A stretch of 64,000 nt of DNA from Dechloromonas sp. CZR5 (GTDB taxonomy: Bacteria > Pseudomonadota > Gammaproteobacteria > Burkholderiales > Rhodocyclaceae). The stretch covers positions 266,459 through 330,458 of the forward strand of contig NZ_VUYQ01000004.1 of the NCBI RefSeq assembly GCF_008711155.1. Direction: 5' to 3'. Of the stretch, positions 1-7,819 are shown piece by piece. Every line of letters begins with the position of its first letter. Within the stretch, counting starts at the first letter, position 1. Made by a program: the position numbers and the translations under genes. Under the pieces are notes generated by a model, which was not told the origin of the DNA, did not search any database, and saw nothing but the letters and a program-made list of their open reading frames with translations.

Positions 1-272
1 TCGGCGATCACTTCGTAGCTGCGCAGTTTTTGTGCGGTTTCCGGGTTCGTACCAGCCGGTGCCTGCCGGTATTGCTCGTTACCCAGGCCGCTCGCATCGT
101 AGGCGCGCGCTTCGTCGCTGAAGCTGACGCGGGAGGATTCCTGGATTTCCGGCAGGTCGACGCGCTGATCCTGCGGTACGCGATCCTGTCTGCCGGCAAC
201 TTCGCGCAGCAGGCTGCCGTGGCGTAGTACGTTTGCCGACAGCAGATTGCTCGGATAGGTCAGCGGAATCAT
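1..272 (-). CDS. Hypothetical protein, N-terminal part only (runs off window start)
   Basis: The frame opens with ATG at 272-270 and stays open to base 1, giving at least 90 residues beginning [20 protein letters not shown]. The start is well supported: a strong ribosome binding site (GGAGAAGGAG) lies just upstream, inside the end of the TerC gene, and ATG overlaps the TerC stop codon as ATGA, so the two are probably translationally coupled. The visible part is polar, rich in Gln, Arg, Asp and Glu, and has no signal peptide or membrane segment. I do not recognise the family. The C-terminus, where a catalytic domain could lie, is outside the window. Confidence 0.7.
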   Translation of the reverse strand, partial: MIPLTYPSNLLSANVLRHGSLLREVAGRQDRVPQDQRVDLPEIQESSRVSFSDEARAYDASGLGNEQYRQAPAGTNPETAQKLRSYEVIA

Positions 273-1261
273 GACATCTCCTTCTCCGGCTCCGGGTTGG
301 GTGTCGAGGGGCCGCTCCGGCGCAGCGACAGGGCGACCGAGGTGGCGATGATGCCGGCGACTACGCCCAGCGAGAGCAGTACCGGAATCTTGATGACGTC
401 GATGAGCAGCATCTTGGTGCCGATGAACATGAGCACGATGGCCAGCCCGTACTTGAGCAGCGAGAAGCGGTCGGCCATGTCGGCCAGCAGGAAGTACATC
501 GCGCGCAGGCCGAGGATGGCGAAGATGTTGGAAGTCAGGACGATGAACGGGTCCGTCGTGATGGCAAAAATGGCCGGGATCGAATCGACGGCAAAGATCA
601 CGTCGGAAAACTCGACGAGCACGAGCACCAGGAAGAGCGGCGTGGCGTAACGGACCAGCACGCCACCTTCAGGCCGCTTGATGAAGAAACTTTCGCCATG
701 CAGTTGGTCGGTTACCTTGATGTGGCGGCGTATCCAGTTGATCAACGGATTGTTCGCCAGATCGGGCTTCTCGTCGGCGAACCACCACATCTTGATACCC
801 GTGATCAGCAGGAAGGCACCAAAGACGTAGAGCAGCCAGTGGAAATGGGCGATCAGCCAGACGCCGGCAAGAATCATCAAGGTGCGCAGGACGATGGCAC
901 CGAGGACACCGAAGATCAGCACGCGTTTCTGCAATTCCGGTGGAATCGCGAAGAAACTGAACAGCATCAGCCAGACGAAGACGTTGTCCACGGCCAGCGA
1001 TTTTTCGATCAGGTAGCCGGTGACATACTCGAGTGCTTTCTGGTTGGCCAGTTCGCGGCCTGCCGTGCCGTCGAGATAAAGCCACAAGGCGCCGGCGAAA
1101 AGCATGGAGATGCTGACCCAGATCAGCGACCAGATCGCGGCTTCGCGCACGCTGACGCGATGCTGCTTGCTGCCGCCGACAACAAACAGGTCGATGGCGA
1201 GCATGACGAGGACGATGGCGAAGAATCCCGCCCACATCCACCAGGTACCGATCGACTCCAT
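269..1261 (-). CDS. TerC/Alx-family integral membrane protein
   Basis: A 330-residue polytopic membrane protein with about nine hydrophobic segments. The two family signatures are visible: [11 protein letters not shown] near residues 86-96 and [15 protein letters not shown] in the second half, with buried acidic residues thought to bind metal. Members are linked to manganese or calcium export, metalation of exported enzymes and tellurite resistance; the substrate here is unknown. I chose the ATG at 1261 because AAAGGAG lies 8 bases upstream. The open frame extends 21 codons further upstream with no comparable site. It is coupled to the partial gene downstream. No yybP-ykoY-like manganese riboswitch was recognised in the 226-base leader. 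Confidence 0.9.
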   Translation of the reverse strand: MESIGTWWMWAGFFAIVLVMLAIDLFVVGGSKQHRVSVREAAIWSLIWVSISMLFAGALWLYLDGTAGRELANQKALEYVTGYLIEKSLAVDNVFVWLMLFSFFAIPPELQKRVLIFGVLGAIVLRTLMILAGVWLIAHFHWLLYVFGAFLLITGIKMWWFADEKPDLANNPLINWIRRHIKVTDQLHGESFFIKRPEGGVLVRYATPLFLVLVLVEFSDVIFAVDSIPAIFAITTDPFIVLTSNIFAILGLRAMYFLLADMADRFSLLKYGLAIVLMFIGTKMLLIDVIKIPVLLSLGVVAGIIATSVALSLRRSGPSTPNPEPEKEMS

Positions 1262-1487
1262 TGCGAGACTCCTTTCGTTTGTCGCCTGTCCGGGCCTCAT
1301 GGCCGGGTGGCGCGTTTTTTTCATTGTGGACTTCCGGTTGGCGAAAGGTATCGGAAAAACCGGATCGTCGCTCAGGGCGGAGCGAAGAGTCGCCGTCTTG
1401 GCGAGGCCGCCGGATTTTCCGGAAAGGGCCGCAAGCCGGGGGATTCCGGGTTAAACTGGAATCACAAAGACAGCCAGGAGCATAAAA

Positions 1488-1832
1488 ATGATCGTCATCG
1501 ACCACCAGGCCAACCGTGTCAATGTCTCCGTCTTCGGTGAATTCACGCTGGCCGACTACAAGGAGTTTGAAGAGGTCGTCAATTTCAAGGTCAGGTTCGA
1601 GGGGCCGGTCGATCTGTATTTCGACCTGACCCAGATGGCCGGTCTGACCCTCGATGTCGCTTGGGAGGAGGTCAAGTTCTCGCGGGCCCACGCCAACGAC
1701 TTCAAGCGCGTCGCCGTGGTCACCGACAGCCAGTGGGTGACCTGGAGCGCCTGGATTTCGCAGACCTTCGTCAATGCCGATGTCGAGGTCTTCGACAACG
1801 CCGAGGAGGCGAAGGGCTGGCTGGAGCAGTAA
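1488..1832 (+). CDS. SpoIIAA-like (STAS fold) small protein
   Basis: A 114-residue soluble protein. The pattern of short beta strands, a central FDLTQMAGLTLDVAWEE segment and a C-terminal helix ending EEAKGWLEQ matches the SpoIIAA-like/STAS proteins, which resemble anti-sigma-factor antagonists and lipid-binding domains. Its exact role is unknown. AGGAG lies 8 bases before the ATG. A possible -10 (TTAAACT) lies within a GATTCC...GGAATC inverted repeat about 30 bases upstream. The sulfurtransferase gene follows after two bases, so the pair probably forms an operon. Confidence 0.8.
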   Translation: MIVIDHQANRVNVSVFGEFTLADYKEFEEVVNFKVRFEGPVDLYFDLTQMAGLTLDVAWEEVKFSRAHANDFKRVAVVTDSQWVTWSAWISQTFVNADVEVFDNAEEAKGWLEQ

Positions 1833-1834
1833 GC

Positions 1835-2674
1835 GTGAGCTATACGACGCTGGTCGATGTCGCGACCCTGCAGGCGCATCTCGACGACCCGAACTGGCTG
1901 GTGATCGACGTTCGTCACCAATTGTCCGATACCGGCTACGGCGAGCGCGCCTATGCCGCAGGCCATGTTCCGGGGGCGCTCTTCCTGCATTGCGACCGCG
2001 ACTTGTCGGGGCCGATGACCGGTTGCAACGGCCGCCATCCCTTGCCCGACGCGCAAAAGCTGGTACAGCGATTCGCTGCCATGGGGGTAGGCAGTGCAAC
2101 GCAGGTTGTGGTCTATGACGATGCCCAAGGGATGATTGCCGGCCGCCTGTGGTGGCTGCTGCGCTGGCTGGGGCACGATGCCGTTGCCCTGCTCGATGGC
2201 GGGTTGCAGGCCTGGCAGGCGGCGGGCGGCATGCTGGCCGACTGGCTGCTGACGCCTATGCCGCGTGTTTTCGCGGCCAGCCCCCGGGAGCTGCAGGTGG
2301 ATGCCGGCTACGTCCAGGAGCGCATCGAGACGGCGCACATGCTGCTGGTCGACGCGCGTGGGCCCGACCGCTTCCGTGGCGAGAACGAAACCATCGACCC
2401 GGTCGGTGGCCACATTCCCGGTGCGGTGAACCGGTTCTTCAAGGACAACCTGCAGGCCGACGGCCGTTTCAAGCAGGCGGCACAGTTACGAGCGGAGTGG
2501 CTGGCGCTCCTCGCCGGGTCGCCGCCCGACCAGGTGATACACCAGTGTGGTTCGGGCGTATCCGCCTGTCTCAACATCGTGGCCATGGAAATTGCCGGTT
2601 TGCCCGGTTCGCGACTCTATGCCGGGTCGTGGAGCGAGTGGTGCGCCGACCCGGGGCGGCCGGTCGCCCGCTGA
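1835..2674 (+). CDS. 3-mercaptopyruvate/thiosulfate sulfurtransferase
   Basis: Two rhodanese domains in 279 residues. The N-terminal domain (about 1-140) lacks the active cysteine. The C-terminal one carries the loop CGSGVSA with the catalytic Cys at residue 238. A CG[ST]GV[ST]A loop is typical of mercaptopyruvate sulfurtransferases, whereas thiosulfate-specific rhodaneses have a more basic loop. The enzyme would transfer sulfane sulfur to a thiol acceptor in the cytoplasm. The start is a GTG two bases after the previous stop. A longer frame runs upstream inside the preceding gene, but residues before SYTTLVDVATL look like out-of-frame translation. Substrate preference is inferred from the loop only. 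Confidence 0.88.
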   Translation: MSYTTLVDVATLQAHLDDPNWLVIDVRHQLSDTGYGERAYAAGHVPGALFLHCDRDLSGPMTGCNGRHPLPDAQKLVQRFAAMGVGSATQVVVYDDAQGMIAGRLWWLLRWLGHDAVALLDGGLQAWQAAGGMLADWLLTPMPRVFAASPRELQVDAGYVQERIETAHMLLVDARGPDRFRGENETIDPVGGHIPGAVNRFFKDNLQADGRFKQAAQLRAEWLALLAGSPPDQVIHQCGSGVSACLNIVAMEIAGLPGSRLYAGSWSEWCADPGRPVAR

Positions 2675-2698
2675 GCGGGGCTGCGGGGAGGGGCCGGA

Positions 2699-4524
2699 AT
2701 GTCGCTGTCACGCCGTATCCTCCGCCAGGTGCTGCTGGTCGCCGGCGGGGCCTCGCTGCTCTTCGGCATCCTGTTTCTTGCGCTCTATCGCGACCAGCTG
2801 GAGCGGGAGCGGGCGGCAACCTCGGAGCAGGTTAACCGCCTGCTCCGGGTGGCCCTTGAAAACGCCATGCTCAAGCGCGATGTGCCGGGGTTGCGCGACA
2901 TCGTTCATCAGTTGGGGCAGCAGCCCGGCATTGCCGGCGTCATGATCCTGTCGCCGCACGGCGAGGTGCGCTTCGCGTCGGCGGATGGCCAGCTGGGTCG
3001 TACGTTTCCCGAGTTGACCGCGGAAACCAGGCCGGGTGTGACGGTCAGTCGTTTTGTCGATGGCAATGGGCGAGGCGACGTGTTGCGCTCGGTCAATCCG
3101 GTGCCTAACCAGCTACCGTGCATCGGTTGTCACGGGCCGATCGATCTGCATCCGATCAACGGAATCCTGGTGGTCGACTACGAGGCAAAAACGATTCGCC
3201 ATGCCGCCTACCGCAGCGCCGCGCTGTTTTCGGCGGCGGGTATCGCCGTGCTCGGCCTGACCCTGTGGTCGGTTTGGGGCTTGTTGCGCCGGCGGGTCAT
3301 TGCTCCGCTCGGCCGCCTGGATGCGGCGGCCAATGCGCTGGCGGCCGGTAACCTGGCGACGCGCGCGCCGGTGGGCGAGGCGGATGAAATAGGCCGATTA
3401 GCCGCCAGCTTCAACGGCATGGCGGCGCGTTTGGCCGAGCAGATCGGGCGCTCCGAGAAGCAGCAGCATTACCTGCAGCAATTGCTTGATGGTTTGCCCG
3501 ACGGTGTACGCGTCATCCGGCAGAGTGATTTCCGGGTGCTGGCCGCCAATCGCGCCTATTGCCGGCAATTGGGCGTGACTCCGGAACAGGTTCTCGGCGC
3601 GGCGTGCCATCGCTCCAGTCATGGCCGTGAAGTGCCGTGCGCACCGACCATGGTCATCTGTCCGGTGCATGAATTGCAGCGCGACGGACAGGCGGTCAAG
3701 TGCCGCCACCATCATCGCGCCGCCGACGGTCGCGAACTGCCGGTCGAAGTGCATGCGGTGCGCCTGCAGCATGAGGGCGAGGCGCTGATCGTCGAATCGA
3801 TCATCGACCTCTCTTTGGCTGTGCGACATTCGCAGGAACAGCGGCTCTCCGAACTCGGCCTGCTGGCGGCCGGCATCGCCCACGAGATCCATAATCCGCT
3901 GGGTTCGATGCGGCTCGCGGTCGATGGCCTGTTGCGCGGCTTGCGCAACGGGCAAGCCGATCCCCAAAGGCTGGCCGGTTACCTGGAGATGATGAGCGTC
4001 GAAATCGACCGCTGTACCGGTATTACCCAGCGCCTGCTGCTGCTGTCCCGGCTGCCGCAGCAGATTCCGCAGGTCGTCGACCTCAACCGCGCGATCGGCG
4101 ATACGGTCAGCCTGCTCGATTTCGATGCCCGCAGCCACGGTATCGTTCAGCACCTTGCCCTCGATGCGGCGAAACCGCGCGTACTGGCCGATGACAGCGA
4201 TCTGCGCATGCTGGTGCTCAACCTTGTGCAGAATGCCCACCATGCCATGCCGCGTGGCGGCGAGTTGACGGTGCGGACGCTGGGTGGCGAGACGGAAGCA
4301 GTGCTTGAGGTGATCGACGGCGGTTGCGGCATACCCGACGAGGCGGTCGGTCGCATATTCGATCCGTTCTACAGCCGCCGGGCCGATGGCGAAGGCGGTA
4401 CCGGCCTCGGGCTGACCATCTGCAAGAGTATCGTCGAGCGCTATGGCGGCCGTATCGAAGTGGCAAGCCGGGAGGGCGTGGGGACGACCTTCCGGGTCAT
4501 ACTGCCGGTTGCAAAGGTGGGGGC

Positions 4525-4528
<4 letters not shown>
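2699..4528 (+). CDS. Membrane sensor histidine kinase with periplasmic heme-c motif, HAMP and Cys-rich PAS
   Basis: A 609-residue sensor kinase. Order of parts: membrane segment (about 10-30); periplasmic domain (about 31-170) with a heme attachment motif CIGCH at 141-145; second membrane segment (about 175-198); HAMP (about 198-250); PAS (about 262-380) with a cysteine-rich stretch that includes CHRSSHG, PC and CPVHE; HisKA with the phosphorylated His395 in HEIHNPLGS; and a C-terminal ATPase with the N, G1 (DGGCGIPDEA) and G2 (GTGLGL) boxes. The CxxCH suggests sensing of redox state or a small ligand by a covalent heme in the periplasm; this is inference. GGAGGGG precedes the ATG. The stop overlaps the response regulator start (ATGA), so both are made together. 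Confidence 0.92.
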
Positions 4529-5856
<1,328 letters not shown>

Positions 5857-5860
5857 GCGT

Positions 5861-5874
5861 CTGCCAAAATGGCA
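5861..5874. promoter_or_regulatory. Inverted repeat, candidate enhancer site 1 for the NtrC-type regulator
   Basis: TGCCA-AAA-TGGCA is a perfect 5-bp inverted repeat with a 3-base spacer, starting five bases after the regulator stop codon. The same half-sites recur at 5929-5941. The centres are 67 bp apart and lie about 175 and 108 bp upstream of the predicted start of transcription, the usual distance for upstream activator sites. Binding is inferred. Confidence 0.5.
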
Positions 5875-5927
5875 TATTGCAGATTGCTTGAAAATCAATG
5901 GCTTGGGGTTAAAGCGGCTTTGGTGTT

Positions 5928-5942
5928 CTGCCAATTTGGCAG
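5928..5942. promoter_or_regulatory. Inverted repeat, candidate enhancer site 2
   Basis: CTGCCAATTTGGCAG is a perfect 7-bp inverted repeat around a single T. Its half-sites TGCCA/TGGCA match site 1. A further TGCCA half-site follows at 5947-5951, so this block could bind more than one dimer. Confidence 0.5.
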
Positions 5943-6016
5943 GCGGTGCCATTTTCTTTCCGGTGGGTTGCGGTGAAAATCCAATTAAAACAGTGGGTTG
6001 GCGGGCTGCTCAAAAG

Positions 6017-6032
6017 TGGCGCGGAACATGCA
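6017..6032 (+). promoter_or_regulatory. Sigma-54 promoter for the Met-rich/molybdoenzyme operon
   Basis: TGGCGCGGAACATGCA matches the -24/-12 consensus TGGCACG-N4-TTGCA at all positions but two. It has the invariant GG and GC exactly 12 bases apart. Predicted start of transcription is near 6043, giving a leader of about 76 bases before the ATG at 6119. The adjacent gene for a GAFTGA-type activator supports it. Confidence 0.65.
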
Positions 6033-6118
6033 TTAAGGGAAGGGTCTCGGCGCTTGCCGAGGCCGCTTTTGCCAAGGTGGCGGGGGCGAATACCTACGAA
6101 TACATGAGAGGAACCTAC

Positions 6119-6574
6119 ATGAAAAAGCTGTCGACTATGGCTGCTGTTGCCTTCGTTTCCCTGGCTGCCGCCACCGCCAACGTGCACGCCGAACAGAAGG
6201 GCATGTCCGGCATGGAAGGTCAGAAAGGAATGAGCGGCATGTCCGGCATGCAGGGGCAGAAAGGCATGTCTGGAATGGAAGGGCAGAAAGGTATGTCCGG
6301 TATGGGTGGCATGTCCGGAATGGAAGGCCAGAAGGGGATGTCCGGCATGGGTGGCATGTCGGGCATGGAAGGCATGGAGGGCAAGAAGGCCAAGAAGCCG
6401 AAGGCCGCCAAGCAGGAAAGCATGTCCGGCATGAGCGGCATGGAAGGTCAGAAGGGCATGTCGGGCATGGGGGGCATGTCCGGAATGGAAGGCCAGAAAG
6501 GGATGTCCGGTATGGGTGGCATGTCGGGCATGGAAGGCCAGAAGGGCATGAGCGGCATGCAAGGCAAGAAGTAA
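6119..6574 (+). CDS. Secreted methionine-rich repeat protein
   Basis: A 151-residue protein with a Sec signal peptide (MKK, hydrophobic core, cleavage after VHA near residue 24). The mature part is built almost only from GMSGMEGQK and GMSGMGGMSGMEGQK units, interrupted once by a lysine/alanine stretch KKAKKPKAAKQE. About 29 of some 127 mature residues are Met; there is no Cys, Trp, Tyr or Phe. It is first in the sigma-54-controlled operon and has its own terminator. Met-rich periplasmic proteins are known either as sacrificial oxidant scavengers (MrpX of perchlorate-reducing Azospira, recycled by a methionine sulfoxide reductase) or as copper/silver binders; both are possible here. No reductase gene is adjacent. 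GAGAGGAA lies 6 bases before the ATG. Confidence 0.85.
   Translation: MKKLSTMAAVAFVSLAAATANVHAEQKGMSGMEGQKGMSGMSGMQGQKGMSGMEGQKGMSGMGGMSGMEGQKGMSGMGGMSGMEGMEGKKAKKPKAAKQESMSGMSGMEGQKGMSGMGGMSGMEGQKGMSGMGGMSGMEGQKGMSGMQGKK
6195..6562 (+). repeat. Tandem coding repeat (GMSGM units) in the Met-rich gene
   Basis: About ten diverged copies of a 27-45 base unit encoding GMSGMEGQK or its longer form, with synonymous differences between copies (for example tccggcatg, tcgggcatg, tctggaatg). The synonymous drift with conserved amino acids suggests selection on the protein rather than recent DNA slippage. The array can still expand or contract and may be hard to assemble. Confidence 0.8.
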
Positions 6575-6591
6575 TCGGCCCGATGCCACAA

Positions 6592-6625
6592 TGGGGCGGA
6601 GGCATTTGCCTCTCTGCCCCTTTTT
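6592..6625 (+). terminator. Rho-independent terminator or attenuator after the Met-rich gene
   Basis: GGGGC-G-GAGGC, loop ATTT, GCCTC-TCT-GCCCC then TTTTT. The stem is strong and is followed by five T, about 20 bases after the Met-rich stop. It should end most transcripts here and let a fraction read through into the cytochrome and molybdoenzyme genes. Confidence 0.75.
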
Positions 6626-6644
6626 CGATGGAGTCAGCATCGTG

Positions 6645-6950
6645 ATGCGCAAGATCAAAGTGCCGGTATTCCTGATCGGGCAGTTCTGCCTGATCGCGGT
6701 CGCTCCGGCCCAGGTGAGCGAAGTGGCCGGTCTGCGGCCCTATCAGCGGCCGGCCGGGGCACCGGTCGTCGAACGTTTCGAACAGAGTGACGCCTGGAGG
6801 GCGCAAGCACTGAAGGGGGTCGGTGAGCCGAGAACCGGCCTGGGTTTCCTGAGCGACCAGGGGGCGTGGTACACCCCGTTCAACCGGCCCAATCTGCAGG
6901 GGCGCTACGATATTCGCCAGTTGCACGATAACGATAAGAAGAAAGACTGA
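6645..6950 (+). CDS. Small exported protein of unknown function
   Basis: About 101 residues with a predicted signal peptide (MRKIKVPVFLIGQFCLIAV, cleavage likely after APA). The mature part is polar and has no cysteine and no CxxCH. It contains LRPYQRPAGAPVVERF and ends in a charged tail (DNDKKKD). GGAG at 6630-6633 serves either the ATG at 6645 or a GTG one codon earlier (8-base spacing). It lies between the terminator and the pentaheme cytochrome gene, two bases upstream of it, so it probably belongs to the respiratory module. I do not recognise the family. Confidence 0.65.
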   Translation: MRKIKVPVFLIGQFCLIAVAPAQVSEVAGLRPYQRPAGAPVVERFEQSDAWRAQALKGVGEPRTGLGFLSDQGAWYTPFNRPNLQGRYDIRQLHDNDKKKD

Positions 6951-6952
6951 TC

Positions 6953-7807
6953 ATGGAAAGCCCAAAAACCGGCATTCTGATTCTCGCGCTGGTGGCGGTT
7001 GCGACTGCCGTTGGCGCCTACCTGGGTTTGCAGGTCCGCCAGCCGCCGCAGACGGCGAAGGCCGTTGCCCAAGGCCCGGTCAATTTCGGGAAGGATCATT
7101 TGCGCGCCACTTACGATCCCATCCATTTCAAGCCGGCCATCGAGCAGGCGACCGACGCCCAGTGCCTGGCCTGCCACAGGGAAGTGCTGGAGGACAAGGT
7201 GCGCGAGACCTCGCCGGCCGGCATCAAGGCCGCGTCCAGCAAGGCCTGGTATCAGCAGCTCAGCACCTACACCGGCGAACAGGAAACGTTCCATCGCCGC
7301 CATCTGGTGACGCCGATGGCCAAGGAGCTGATGAACCTGAGTTGCACGACCTGCCATCAGGGCAGCGATCCGCGCGAGGAGGCACCCGGTTCGTCGGCGA
7401 CTGCCATGCCGCAGTCGACGGATGCCTTCACGCTGCGCAAGCAGGTCAATCCCGAAACCACCTGTCTGAAGTGCCATGGCCGGATGAACGTCCAGGTCAT
7501 GGGCCTGCCGTCGCCCTGGCCGGAGAGCAAGGAAATGTTCGGCGACAGCTGCCTGACCTGTCATGCGGCGATCCGCACCAATCGCCATCAGGTGAGCTAC
7601 TTGAAAGCGGAAGCCATCGAGGCGGCTGGCGCCAAAAATGCCGATACCTGCTATGGCTGCCACGGCGGGCGTTCGTGGTACCGCATCAACTACCCCTATC
7701 CGCGGCATGCCTGGGCGGGCATGCCACCCGAGGTGCCCGAATGGGCCAAGGACAGGCCGACCGAATCGGAAGCGCGCTTTCAGCTTCCCGTTGCTACCCG
7801 GAAATAA
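6953..7807 (+). CDS. Membrane-anchored pentaheme c-type cytochrome
   Basis: 284 residues: an uncleaved N-terminal anchor (about 7-27) and a periplasmic domain with five CxxCH motifs, CLACH (71), CTTCH (131), CLKCH (171), CLTCH (200) and CYGCH (233). Several extra histidines (for example HRRH at 114-117, HQ at 212, RHAW near 252) could be distal ligands. The operon encodes no NrfD/DmsC-type membrane subunit, so this cytochrome is the natural candidate for carrying electrons between the quinone pool and the molybdoenzyme or its ferredoxin subunit. It resembles NapC/NrfH-like quinol dehydrogenases in layout, but they usually have four hemes. Function is inferred from context. Confidence 0.85.
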   Translation: MESPKTGILILALVAVATAVGAYLGLQVRQPPQTAKAVAQGPVNFGKDHLRATYDPIHFKPAIEQATDAQCLACHREVLEDKVRETSPAGIKAASSKAWYQQLSTYTGEQETFHRRHLVTPMAKELMNLSCTTCHQGSDPREEAPGSSATAMPQSTDAFTLRKQVNPETTCLKCHGRMNVQVMGLPSPWPESKEMFGDSCLTCHAAIRTNRHQVSYLKAEAIEAAGAKNADTCYGCHGGRSWYRINYPYPRHAWAGMPPEVPEWAKDRPTESEARFQLPVATRK

Positions 7808-7819
7808 GCAGGAACGACC

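Noticed and set aside
1262..1487. Manganese riboswitch in front of the TerC gene
   Set aside because: No yybP-ykoY-type conserved loops could be recognised in the 226-base region.
5870..5900. TGGCATATTGC...TTGC as a sigma-54 promoter
   Set aside because: The GG-to-GC spacing is wrong (8 or 15 bases instead of 12); the site at 6017 fits.
6195..6562. Repeat array taken for a CRISPR
   Set aside because: The repeats code in frame for GMSGM units, have no unique spacers and lie within a gene with a signal peptide.
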